Source of the DNA: Mangifera indica
Lineage: Eukaryota; Streptophyta; Magnoliopsida; Sapindales; Anacardiaceae
Length of the DNA stretch: 64,000 nucleotides
Assembly (NCBI RefSeq): GCF_011075055.1
Contig: NC_058139.1
Span: forward strand, 13,537,584 to 13,601,583
Direction: 5' to 3'
Both the position numbers and the translations under genes were made by a program. Under the pieces are notes generated by a model. The model worked only from the letters and a program-made list of their open reading frames with translations, searched no databases and was not told the DNA's origin. Of the stretch, positions 1-11,457 are shown in pieces. Numbering within the stretch: position 1 is the stretch's first letter; every line of letters starts with the position of its first letter.

Positions 1-106
1 AAGTTGTTATTATATTTTGTACTATTATTTCTATTATTAAATAGAAAGCCAAGATGAGAGACGTAACTTACCAAACTGTATGAAAGAGGATCGAGAAAAT
101 GAAAAG

Positions 107-875
107 GCCGAAGGACTTATTTTCATCCAAAGATTGTTGTTTACCCAAGTTTTAATCTTTTAATTTTGAAAAAAAATTTTAATCCACCCATAACGGTCAA
201 ATTTGTTAGTTTTAAGAGCAAAATCATAATTTTAATTATAATATTAAAAATAAATGAAAATTTTATTTCATTTTTCTCTCTTTAAACTTAAAGAACTAAT
301 AATTTCTCATAGGTCAAGTTTTAAAAAACAACATTTCCCCTTCAAGGTTTACTCTTCAATCTCTAACCTCTTCTTCGGTGTCATCTTTAATGGTATCTCC
401 TTTGCAATGTTTTCTCTCCCTTTGGCAGTAGTCTCTCTTTCCTCATCTCTTCCTCTAACAGTCCATTAAAGTAAGAGACGAAGCTCTTCATCTTCCCCAA
501 AAAAGATGAATGTCTTGATGAGAAAGACATGTTTAGGAAGATGAATAGCTTATTTTTTCCAACGAAGCTCTTCATTTCTCGGTTTCAATAGGATATTGGA
601 GGGAGAGATGAGGAGAGAGAGACTTTCGCCAAAGGGAGAGGGAGGGTTGGGAAGGAGAGATCGTTGGAGGAACGGTCAAAGATTGAAGAGTAAACCTTAC
701 AGGAAAAATGTTGTTTTTTAAACTTGACTTAGGAAGAAAATTATTAGTTTTTAGAGTTTTGGAGCGAAAAAGATAAAATTTTAAACATAACGGATTTGGT
801 TAAAAAGGTTTTTCAAAGTTAAAAAATAGAAACTTAAGAAAATAACAATCTTTGGGTGGGAATAAGTCCTTTGGC
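107..875. mobile_element. Foldback / long-TIR DNA element
   Basis: The left arm (107 to about 465) reappears as its reverse complement in the right arm (about 600-875). The outer ends read gccgaaggacttatt and, on the other strand, gccaaaggacttatt. Inner blocks also pair: 300-370 with 665-740, and 415-460 with 603-645. Almost the whole element could fold into one hairpin with a loop near 470-600. No transposase is present, so it is non-autonomous. The arm length suggests a foldback or Mutator-like long-TIR element. Only a partial flanking duplication (TGAAA) is visible, so the exact ends and superfamily are uncertain. The short ORFs inside the arms are by-products of the repeat. Confidence 0.75.
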
Positions 876-1125
876 TAATTGAAATCATATTAGTCTAATC
901 TATAAAGCTTATGAGTTTGAATAATTATATAAAGTAAAACTAATATGACAACAATAATATCACTTCTTTTTATATATGTTGAATCTTATGAAGATGATAA
1001 TAAACTTAACCCTTCCCTAAGATACATACCCACGAGATAAATGGCAATTCTACTCTCATGCTGTTTTAAATATGAAAATATTGAAGGTAGTTATACTCAT
1101 GGGCTTCAAGGCAAGAAGAATGGTT

Positions 1126-1567
1126 GGCCAAATGACTATTTCCCACCCAAGGTTTGATGAAAAGTATTTTAAGGTTTGAAAAAATCTTTTTTTGGTTTGA
1201 CTATTAAATTTGTTAAGAAAATCTCTTTTTTTTTTTAAAAAATAAAATTAAAAAAAAGATTAAAAAAAAATCAAACCAAATAACACTCTATCCCCAAAAT
1301 TTTATGAAATGTAATGTTTACCCTTTATTTATACTAATTTCAATTGAAATAATATAAAAATAAATTTAAAATTAATTGTAGCTAACAATAAATGTTATTG
1401 TCAATAATTAATTTCTAAATTTATTTAGGTTAAAATAAAAATTAAAAAAAGTAAAGTATATGACATTTGAATAAAATAACATAAATATTACTTGACTTTA
1501 ACAAACAATTACAGAAAATAGTTTTTCAAACTAAAAAGAATATATAGGTGAAAATAATTATTTGGGC
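1126..1567. mobile_element. MITE with the same TIR family as the element at 107-875
   Basis: The left end (ggccaaatgactatttccca) and the reverse complement of the right end (agcccaaataattattttca) are recognisably the same sequence. Both resemble the termini of the neighbouring foldback element. The interior is AT-rich and non-coding. This is probably a shorter, more diverged member of the same non-autonomous family. No clear target duplication was found. Confidence 0.55.
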
Positions 1568-2423
1568 TAAATATTATTTAATTGACCTCCCTTGAAATGG
1601 CAAAATATGAAAGAGAAGTTATTAAATTGCCCATATTTCATGGGTAATAGACAAATTTATCCATATTTTTGTGGCTTAAATAAAAATATCCTAAATATCT
1701 AAAAAATACCACAACTACCTTTTCTTCATTCTATATAAATTATATCTCTTCTTTTATTGATTAACATATACAATTTTACTCATTATCTGAGAGATATTTC
1801 CAGAGAGAGAAAAAAGTTTGTGATCATGATTTTGAGCGAGAAAGAAAAAGTTTGTGATATCGAGGTTTTTATATATACTATAACTTTAATTATTATTATT
1901 TTTTATTGATAATATAATTATATGTGATATTTTATATAATAAATTAGAATTGTGTGTAAAAATTAAATTGATAAAAATTATAAGGGTATTTTGTAATTAT
2001 AATAGTAAAGGGGTGAAATAATGTTTTATAATAAAGGGTGTTAGAGATATTAAATAATATTTTTTAATAAAGAGTGTTAGAGATATTATATAATATTTGG
2101 GAATAAAATAATATTTGATGATAGAAAGGTAAAATAATATTTTCAAAAATTAGTATTAAATTAATTAAAGTATATTAATAGTCCCAATATGTAATAAAAT
2201 TATGGGACAGTTGTAACTGTACAATAGAAATAAAATTACGAAGCTCGAAATAATAATAAAATAATGTAACACAAACCTGTAAATAGTATTTTTAGTCATT
2301 TTATTTATGTTAATTATATATTTTATTGTAGAATTAATTTAAATGGTGGGATATGTTTAAATTAGATATGAGAGAGAATGGATAGAAAGGGGTGACAACG
2401 TAATAAAATATATTAGAGGTCAT
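1568..2423. other. AT-rich segment left of the MULE transposase
   Basis: No gene is seen. The segment has a TATA-like stretch (ctatataaattatat, about 1732-1746) and a purine-rich leader-like stretch (about 1795-1850), which could be the remains of the transposase promoter. A 36-bp unit is directly repeated at 2030-2065 and 2066-2101 (aataaagRgtgttagagata). The terminus of the MULE probably lies in or near this region but could not be fixed. Confidence 0.4.
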
Positions 2424-4800
2424 ATGAAAGTAATTAAAATTACAGAATACACGACATTCAAGGGATTAATAAAAATGGTGAGTGAAAAGTGTAATATAGA
2501 TCGAAGGGTATTTAACATTCAAATAAGCATGAGACCAAGACATCTTAATGATGACATCCTTCTTGAAATTTCAAATGCTGAAGATGTTGAGGTTTTTAAT
2601 TGTTTGTCTAGCCTCTTTAAAGAATTTGTTTCAATTTTTATAATAACTACACTTAATAATGATAGTTATGATGTTTAACAAGTAGATAAGGGTTTACAAA
2701 GTGATGAGTCAAGTAGTTATCCACAAGATCATAAGATTGGTTTATGAGAGATTCAAAATATCGAAATTAATTTGAAACAAGAATTTTTTAAGGAAGACTT
2801 TGTTTACTTAAATGATGGTCATGTTGATATATTGTATAGTGCAAAAGAATTTGCGCTTAGCAATCAAAAACAATTTTCAAATTAGAGTGAATTTGATGGA
2901 AAGGTTATGTATGATATTCCCATCAATGAACCAGAGTCTGAAGAGAAGATACATGTTAATGAAGATATTAGAGGTACAAGAAGACACATGTTAATGAAGA
3001 TATTGAAGATATTCCCATCAAATTCTGATGGTAGGAATATTCGTATTGATGCATTTCATTGGTTACCCAAATTTCCTGACCAACCATCTACATCTAGAAA
3101 CCGAGGAGTGCAAAAAGATGGTGATTCTCCAAAAATTGGTATATTATTTCCAAGTAAACAACATGTCATTGATGTAATAACTCGAGATGTTTTTATGAAA
3201 AGATATCAGTTTAAAGTGCACAAGTTAGACAAATTCAGATGAGAGGTTAAATGTCGTAATCAGCAATGTAATTGGTGTGCATAAGCAAACAAGGTGGGAG
3301 AAAGTGATAGTTTCAAACTACGTTATATGGATAGCCAACACACATATCTTAGAGATTAGATATTGTCTCATCATAGGCAAACAAACCCTTGAGCTTTAGG
3401 GAAAATTTTGAAAACTAGATTTATATTGGCTGATCATATATATCAACCTAAGGAGATCATTGTGGATATTGTCGACTGATATAAAATTGATATATCATAT
3501 GCACAAACATAGTGGACGAGAAATTGAGCACTTTAATATTGAAGGGCATATTTGAAGAGTCATTTATGTTAATGTCAGAGTATTGTTACAATTTAGTATG
3601 TTGTAATCCTATAACTGTGACACATACACTAACGGATGAGCAGAAATGATATAAATACTTTTACATGGCATTGGGTTGTAGTATCTGTGCATTTCAACAA
3701 CATATTCATCTAATCATTTATATTGACACTGTTTTTTTAAAGGGCAGATATCTAGGTCAATTATCTATTGTTATTGTATTGGATGGTAATAATTAGATAT
3801 GTCTATTAGCTTTTGGCATCTATCTAAAGGAAGATCATAACACATGGTGTTAGTTTTTAACAAAGTTGAAGAATTGTATGGGTAAGGTACCTCATTTAAC
3901 AATAATTTTAGATCAACTTGTCAGTATTTTCTCTGCAATGGTTGAAGTCTTTCTAAGTGTGCACCATGACTATTGTTATCATCACCTTCACTGAAACATG
4001 CGATCAAAATATAAGAAGAATGCAAAAGTTACATGGACGTATTGGAAAGTAACTAAGACATACACAAAGTATAAATTTCAAAAGATAATAAAGTCATTGT
4101 CTTGTATGCACTCCGATGCAGCAACATACCTGTGTGATGTAAGTTATGATCGATGGGTAAAGGCATATTTTCCAGGCCATAGGTATAATATAATGACTAC
4201 CAATATCACTGAGTTGTTTAATACACTTGTCAGACACGCTCGAGGTTTGTCTATTACTATGTTTATCGAATTCATCAGAGGTACATTACAGTGATAGTTT
4301 TATGAAATGAGAAATTATACAAGTAAGTACATATTCAATATTATAACATGTTATAAATTTGTTTTTGTATACCTATACTTAATGACTTATCATATGTGTT
4401 GATATTTATATGATTTGTAAATGCTTGCATCAGCCCTGATAACACCTTGGACAGAGGAGAAGATTGCTAAACATGTGCAAAAGTCTTCAAACTTGGAGGT
4501 AAGGCTTATTACATCTGAACAATACAAGGTTCTAAGTAGTGGCTACTACAATGGTATGGTCAACCTTGTGGAGCAGACATGTACATATAAAAAATTTCAA
4601 CTATCACAGATTCTTTACACATATGTCATCGTCATTGCAAGATATATGAAGCTCACCACCTGTGTTCAATGGGTGCATCCATACTATAGTGTCACCTTTT
4701 ACTATGCAATTTACACAAAGGCCATCAATCCATTAGGAGATTAATCAGAATGGTTGCATGCAGAGGAGACATGCATTATCCATCATTGTCATGCAAGACG
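2424..4800 (+). pseudogene. MULE (MuDR-type) transposase, degenerate
   Basis: This would catalyse cut-and-paste transposition of the surrounding element if intact. Family blocks appear in order across changing frames. An N-terminal segment lies at 2424-2678. A MuDR zinc-binding-like block at about 3249-3350 has C-R-N-Q-Q-C-N-W-C then Q-H-T-Y. The catalytic core begins with YIDTVFLKGRYLGQL near 3720-3765 (first Asp) and runs to HHDYCYHHLH near 3965-3990. The block DRWVKAYFPGHRYNIMTTNI at about 4150-4210 and a SWIM-like region with Y-Y-S and P-L-G-D at 4421-4744 follow. A possible intron spans about 4295-4420. Many stops and frameshifts, including TAA at 3283 and TAG at 3358, rule out a functional product. 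Assignment to the superfamily is firm from block order and spacing. Confidence 0.85.
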
Positions 4801-5336
4801 TCCAATGAATAAAAATAGACATCCTTCATAAGGTGAGGTTGTTAAACAACTTATTTGTTAACCGATGTTAGAAACCTAGACCTACAAGACAAAATTGCAA
4901 AAATCTTGTTCTAATACCTAGTTCAATACCATCAAGTTTAGCAACCAAAAAAAAGGGTTGGAGATAATTGCACTTATGATTGTATTTGTTCATTTTGATA
5001 TAAAATTAGTGATTTTATTTGTTACTTTATATATAAAGTTTGTGATTGTGATATATTATCTTTAAAACTTGTGATTGTACTTGTTATATATATCAGATTT
5101 CGACTTGTAATTGTTATATATGTCAATGTTGATTTCATATATCCATTTTTAGTTTTTTTTTTGTTCACTTGTCCAATCAGTTATAATAACTATATAAAAG
5201 ACACTGCATATAAATGAATAAACATATAGACATACTATAGCATAAAACATATGAATGAATAAACATATATAAATATACAAACGCTTATACTATAAAGATC
5301 AATCAATATCTTGAAAAAATAGTTGTGTGGCTAAAC

Positions 5337-5730
5337 ATGTACGTAGGCATAATGAGTCCTCAGCCTCAAAAGATAATGGTCAACCAAGTGTCAAACACTC
5401 AATGTAACATAACATGAATACAACACAATCACTTGATAGGGGTGCGTGCTACGCTATATTTATCACCCTATATAATGCAAATGGATCGTTCCATGGAGTT
5501 TGACTTGCCTAAAACCAAAATGATCTCATAACTAGTAAATGTGATCTCATCAATGTATATCTTAACATCTTTCTGTTAAATATCTCTGAGTCAATAGTAA
5601 AACTCTGTAACAAGTCATAAACTATGATCTTCCACTTCTTAAAATTCAGGACACCTACTACCCAATATGTATTGTCAAAGTTTATTGGGATAAAAATTTA
5701 CACACATTGACAAAATACATATATTAGACC
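5337..5730 (-). pseudogene. Ulp1/C48 cysteine peptidase domain, C-terminal end of the MULE-borne gene
   Basis: Read on -, two exons carry the C48 landmarks. The upstream exon (about 5712-5525) encodes [20 protein letters not shown] followed by IIVYDLL, matching the family's IPIN..HW and YD motifs. The next exon starts after a ttttag acceptor at 5508 and includes SSDCVVFMLCYIECLTLG, matching the catalytic Cys motif (DCGVF). Intact C48 enzymes cleave SUMO or related conjugates. Here the His position is Tyr (CAT to TAT), the Gly after Cys is Val, and stops follow at 5451 and 5382, so activity is unlikely. Upstream sequence to about 6250 on - is probably earlier parts of the same domain but is too decayed to divide into exons. 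Confidence 0.75.
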
Positions 5731-6720
5731 TTAATTAAGTAATCTTTGTAAATTAATTGATTATCGAATACTAACCTTATCCACCACACCCTAAGGTTGC
5801 AAATGTAAGTTAGAAGGATAATCTACATCAACCGGCAGTATGAAAAATGGAGGAAATTAGAAGTTAAACTAATATTTTATCCACACGACATACTCATGAG
5901 CGATATATGCAACAAAACAACCCAGAATTGTCATCTAGTTTTGACGAACCTCTGTCATAACATCATGTTGTCACTAACGTAATAATCCCGAAAAGAATCC
6001 ATGTGCTATAAAAATAGATAATATAATATTATCACACATCTTAACAATATTCTATATTAAAAAACAAAATTAATTGACCAAGTCAATTCACCTCGTCAAA
6101 CAACTATTTAGATGTGTCCATAACTATACCGCAAAAGGTAATTTTGGTCTTCATCCTTATGTCATACACCTCTATTTTCTTTTAGAGATCAGGGTCTATA
6201 TACCATTTTTTTAAAATTTCCTTGAGTTTAGTACTCAATAATGGCATAACAAGCCTCACCAGTTAGATCCTTAGTTTCAATAGATTTGTGTATGAGCTTC
6301 AAACAAGTGATCCTTTCTTGACAAATTGACCATAAAATGTGTGAAAATACTATACCAAAAAAATATTGTATCATTTAAAATTTATTAACTAGTGACATTT
6401 TCAAATTTATTTTAAAACCTTCTGTAAGGCAAGGGTCATGGCCAGGGAATTTTCAAGAAAGGTTAGGTCAACTATATCAAATTTCTGGACCAACTGGTGT
6501 TAAATACATAAAAATAATAAATAAATAATATACTTTTCCTTTATATGTATAATATATAATGAAAAAATTAATGAGATTTGCATACTTGAACTATCTTCCT
6601 TTATGCCGAGAGTTGAACCACATTGTCCCTTAGACAAATGATGTCAATCAACTCATCATTCTGAGGGAATATCAATCACCTTTTTACCCTTGCTTGGATT
6701 GTTGAGATAGACCAATCGAA
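5731..6720 (-). pseudogene. Middle part of the Ulp1-type gene, highly decayed
   Basis: The segment lies between the recognisable C48 exons and the repeated exon pairs. On -, a fragment reads MTILGCFVAYIAHEYVVWIKY near 5880-5960, plausible as sequence upstream of the protease core. Introns and stops make it unreadable as one gene. It is assigned to this gene only by position and strand. Confidence 0.35.
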
Positions 6721-7990
6721 TATCTTGTTATAACAACAGATAAAAGGTAAATGACCTTTTATATTAACAAAATTAACAATTTATATTGGTTAATCAAACG
6801 GTTTACCTCAACCATTAAAGAAGGTGATAATAGGGAATTCTCATGAGGTTATCCATCATAGCTGATATCCTATAAAAATATTAACATTTTATGTTGGTTA
6901 ATCAAAGTATTTTACAGAGATTACAATGTCTATAGTCGACATTATATATAACTCTACCGTAAAAACAAATGTTAATATGGGATCACCTCTCGGTGCAGAC
7001 TCATCAAATCGAGGCACTATCATAATGTCGACAATAATGAGTTAACATGAAATGGATAAATGAATGTTGAATTGAGATATAACATTACAAACGATGTTAT
7101 ACTTACCTGACACATGATAGAAGGTGTCAATGAGGAAACCTCATAAGGTGATCTATCATTATCGATATATTGTAACAATATTAACATTTTATATTGGTTA
7201 ATTAAAGTGTTTTATAAAGATTACAATATTTACAATCGATATTATATGTACCTCTACTGGTAGAACATATGTCAATATAGGACCTTCGATATAACCTTAT
7301 TGATGTCGGAGCACTGTCATAATGTTGATAGTAACGAGTTAACCGGGAATCGATAAACAAATGTTGAATTAAGATATAACATTTACAAATAACGTTATAC
7401 TTACCTAAACCATCATAGAAGGTGTCAATGGGGAAACCTCATGGGATGATCTATCATCACTAATATCCTATAACAATATTAACATTTTATATTGGTTAAT
7501 CAGAGTGTTTTACAAAGATTAAAATGTCTATAGTCGACATTATACGTACCTTTACTATCAAAATAGGTGTTAATAAAGGATTTCCCTTCAGTGTGACCTC
7601 AACAATGCTAGGGCACTATGACAATGTTGATAGTAATAAGTTAACAGGGAATCGATAAACAAATGTTTAATTGAGATATAACATTTACAAACGACATTAT
7701 ACTTACCTAAACCATCATAAAATGTGTTAATGGGGAAACCTTATATGATGATCTCTCATTGCCCATATCAAAAGTTAATATAGGATCCTCTTTTGATGGT
7801 ACTTCTTAAAAAAGCTAACACTATAACAATATCAACAATCATAAGTTAATAGAATACTAAAAGTGTTTTTAAAATATCATTTTCAATATACTCGAAAAGT
7901 TTAGTACTTACCTCAACAGTAGGTAGAGATGTGAACATCGAACCCCCTTTCGATGGTCTATCATTATCATCACAAGAAGACTATAACAAC
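6720..7990 (-). repeat. Tandem array of a two-exon module inside the Ulp1-type gene
   Basis: About five copies occur. On -, each full copy has a 60-nt exon (typical translation DISDDRSSHEVSPLTPSMMV, with a stop as the last codon in one copy) ending at a GTAAG/GTAAAC donor. It also has a second exon with a similar PLLTP motif and a GTACGT-like donor, plus a short AT-rich intron ending in tgttatag. Donor-side exon ends fall at 6807, 7117, 7405, 7707 and 7922. Spacings are therefore 310, 288, 302 and 215 bp; the last is short because the intron between the two exons is missing there. Donors and acceptors are better conserved than the reading frames. This would encode a repeated linker between the DUF1985 and protease domains. 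Confidence 0.65.
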
Positions 7991-8002
7991 TTATATAATT
8001 AT

Positions 8003-8325
8003 TATAAGGGAAGCAACTAAGGGTTAATGATTTGCTACGTTAGCAATTATTAAATCTTAAGAAGAACGTTTGACTAAATTAAATACAATCGCTTGTGTTT
8101 GTGTTGTTTAGCTTCATTGATCTCTCTAATTTTTACTGTTGCTCTCAAATTAAATCTATAGTGCTTAACTTAGGTTGTTTTACAGTTAGGGTTAAGTAGA
8201 TCACTTGTTTCTAATTAACTATGACTAAAGAGAGATAGGAAAGTAATTCCAACGGTGAATATTTAAAGTATGAATAAATCTATTCATGCATCAATGATTA
8301 GTTGTTGAGGTTCTGATGGTGAATG
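8003..8325 (+). repeat. Truncated Athila LTR fragment fused to the 5' LTR
   Basis: This matches the internal LTR segment at about 9193-9509 (and 17778-18090) nearly base for base, starting at gaagcaactaagggttaatg. It breaks off at gaatgtt and runs directly into the start of the full 5' LTR (ataagactgc). The left side is MULE sequence. It is therefore an LTR piece truncated on both sides, lacking the first 0.87 kb and the last 0.23 kb. Confidence 0.85.
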
Positions 8326-9741
8326 TTATAAGACTGCATAATGCTATATTTTTACTCCTTAATACTTAGTCTTTTATGTTTATTTTATGCCCAATTATAC
8401 TTATGAAGTTTAAATTTTGATTTAGGTAACATTTGGATGCATTTGAAAAAAAAAAACGGAATTAATGTCACAATTTCTAGATAGTCTTGATGTGTCTCCG
8501 TATTTTAGGCATAATTTTCCCATCCGAGCTCTAAATGAGACGATTCAAGATGCTATGGAGATCCAAGAAAGAGATCTACAACTTTCATGTTTTAGGATTT
8601 GTCTAGAACTGATCGAATCAGGGTCAAAATCAGGCTTTAATTTGCTATACCCGGACTGGAACGTTTCCTACTCTGTGATTTTAGTGGCAGATCAGATGCA
8701 TGATATTTCTTTTAAAAGTCTCCAGGTTGTGGACAACTTTATAACTGCTATGTTGTCCTTTCCTATTTAAATCAAGACTTTTATTTTATTTTTAATATTT
8801 CCCATAATTAGTGGGAATATCCTATTATTAGAGGACTCTAAGAGAGAGTTGAAGGGGGGCAGATTGAAAAGAAAAACAAGAAGAAAAAAAAAAACAGAAC
8901 AACAACTATTTTTCTTTTTCTCTTCTCTTCTCTACATGCTCTTCCATGGCCCTGCGTGGCTGATTTATTTGGCTTGGTCAAAGGAAACTGAAACCTCAGA
9001 ATTCATAAACTGTGAGATCTAATTAGTTTTATTGTTCAATTTATGCTTTGAGTATCGATTGTTCTTCTGTGTTTGATTTATTTCAATGGTTATTTTGTTT
9101 GATTGCTAGGAGGCCTATTAGTTAATTATTCATTATAACCTACTGCTAGATTAGATATCAAATCCGTAATAGTTTGATTTTTCTAATCTATGAAGCAACT
9201 AAGGGTTAATGATTTGCTACGTTAGCGATTATTAAATCTTAAGAAGAACGTTCAACTAAATAAAATACAATCGCTTGTGCTTGTGTTGTTTAGCTTCATT
9301 GATCTCTCTAATTTTTAATACTGCTCTCAAATTAAATCTATAGTACTTAACTTAGGTTGTTTTACAGTTAGGGTTAAGTAGATCGCTTGTTTCTAATTAA
9401 CTATAACTAAGGAGAGATAGGAAAGTAATTCCAACGGTGAATATTTAAAGTATGAATAAATCTATTCGTGTATCAATGATCAGTTGTTGAGGTTCTGATG
9501 GTGAATGTTGACTTGGACCAAGGCGTGTTTTCTCATTAATTTTGATAATTAATTTAATTTGCTTTTTAGTTGTTTTTTCACTTTTATTTCATTATAAACA
9601 AACTCCCTCTCTTTAATCTTATTCACGTTAGCATAGAAATTAGATTAGACACTCTTCGTGGGACGATCCTTTACTTGTACTATCACATTATATTTTTAGA
9701 AATATAGGTTTTAATTTTTGGTTGCCTATGACAGCACACCA
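8326..9741 (+). repeat. 5' LTR of the Athila element
   Basis: It runs from the ataagactgcataatgc start to the CACACCA end, immediately before the primer site. It matches 16916-18326 throughout. The expected first bases TG are altered at the junction with the truncated LTR fragment. The LTR contains a 101-codon ORF (8465-8770) and a GA-rich stretch near 8860-8905. It would supply the promoter and polyadenylation signals of the element. Confidence 0.9.
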
Positions 9742-9747
9742 AATTTT

Positions 9748-9765
9748 TGGTGTCGTTGCCGGGGA
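9748..9765 (+). other. Primer binding site, tRNA-Asp type
   Basis: TGGTGTCGTTGCCGGGGA lies six bases after the 5' LTR. It is complementary to the 3' end of plant tRNA-Asp (usual form TGGCGCCGTTGCCGGGG) apart from two C-to-T changes. This is the typical primer site of Athila-group elements. Confidence 0.85.
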
Positions 9766-9964
9766 GTGATCTAGTTAATTTTTTTTGTTTGTCTTTCATG
9801 ATCTTTTATTATTATTATTATTATTATTTTTGCAATTTAATAAAATAATAATTAAAAAAATTGTTAGTTTCAATTTCAGCATAGAATTTTTTTCGTTATT
9901 TTAATTTTTATTTATTTCTTTTTTTGATTTTTTTTTTGGTTTATTAGAATTTCTTTGATTGTGT

Positions 9965-11457
9965 ATGGTTGTAACTCGATCTTCTAATCAAGGTAACTTA
10001 GTGTTTGATCCAGAAATAGAGAGGACTATGCGTCGATTAAGGAGAGAAGCACGAAAAAATTTGGAAAAGAACAACCTAACTCTATTTGCTAGCAATTCAG
10101 AAGGGGAAGTCATGGCCAGAACGTTGAAAGAGCTTGTTGCCCCTAACATAACCAACAACCCTTATGCATTCAATTTCCTACATTAGATGCTACTACTACT
10201 TTTGAGTTAAAATCATGACTGATTCACTTGTTCCCTACTTTTCATGGTCTTGCAGGTGAGGATCCTCATAAGCATTTAAAGGAGTTTCATGTAGTGTGCA
10301 TGAATATGAAACCCACAGGGGTGACGGAAGAGCAAATTAAATTGAGAGCCTTTCCATTCTCTTTAAAAGACACCGCTAAGGATTGGCTCTACTATTTGCC
10401 ATCTGGAAGTATTACCACATGGAACGAGTTGCAAAAATTATTTTTAGAGAAATATTTTCCAGCTTCAAGGGCAGCTAACATTCGAAAAGAAATTTGTGGT
10501 GTGAGGCAATACAATGGGGAATCCTTGTATGAGTATTGGAAACGTTTCAAGAAACTATGTGTTAGTTGTCCTTATCACCAAATTAGTGAGCAACTCTTAG
10601 TTCAATATTTCTATGAAGGCCTTTGTCCCACTGAAGGGAGCATGATTAACACTGCAAGTAGAGGAGCTTTGGTAGATAAAACTCCTGAAGACGCAAGAAA
10701 TTTGATTGCAAACATGGCTGCCAATTCTCAACAATTCGGCACTAGGCTTGATCCACCTTCTAAACATGTTAATGAGGTAAATATTTCTTCCCTTGAAAAA
10801 CAAATTGCTAGTCTAACCTCTTTTGTTCGTCAAATGGCTGTAGGTAACATGCAAACGGTGAAAACTTGTGGACTTTATTCAGTAGCAAGGTATCTAACTG
10901 ATATGTGCCCAACCCTTCAAGAAGAGCCTATAGAACAAGTGAATACAATTGGTGGATTTCCTGGACAACCACAAAGGAAGTATGATCCTTATTCAAGCAC
11001 ACATAACCTAGAATGGAGGGATCATACCAATTTTAGCTATGGAAACTCACAAGTAAATCAATAATATAAGCAATCACATCCTCTGAGACAACCACTACCC
11101 CAAGCCTCTAATTCTAGTATGTCTTTAGAAGATATTGTTAAGTCTCTCGCTACTAACACTATGCAATTTCAACAGGAGACAAAACAATTTCAACAAGAGG
11201 CAAGAACTAGTATTCAAAGTTTGGAGAACCAAATGGGTCATATGGCAATTGCAATTAGTCAATTATGGGCACAAAGTTCGGGAAAGTTACCTTCTCAAAC
11301 AATTATAAATCCAAGAGAAAATGCAAGTGCAATTGTTCTGAGAAATGGTAAAGAGGTTGAGATTCCAGTAAAAACCTCTACACCTTCGGACCAAGAAAAG
11401 GAGAAAAGTGTCACTTCCAATAGTTTTATTCTCGTCGACAAAAAAAGATGTTCCTAA
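9965..11457 (+). pseudogene. Athila gag (capsid) remnant
   Basis: This would form the nucleocapsid-like particle. The likely start is M-V-V-T-R-S at 9965, the usual opening of this gag group. The frame breaks near 10187-10227 and resumes at 10228-11064 with a Retrotrans_gag domain: FHGLAGEDPHKHLKEF, FPFSLKDTAKDWLYYLP, GESLYEYWKRFKKLC, then a Q-rich tail. After another break, 11119-11457 holds a coiled-coil-like stretch (QQETKQFQQEARTSIQSLEN). A cysteine knuckle was not recognised. At least two breaks make it non-functional, but most of the length survives. Confidence 0.85.

Noticed and set aside
97..884. A 9-bp target duplication for the foldback element
   Set aside because: Only TGAAA is shared between the flanks, with shifted spacing, so no duplication can be claimed.
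6720..7990. CRISPR-like array from the regular spacing
   Set aside because: The units are about 300 bp, with splice sites and AT-rich introns, in a plant genome.
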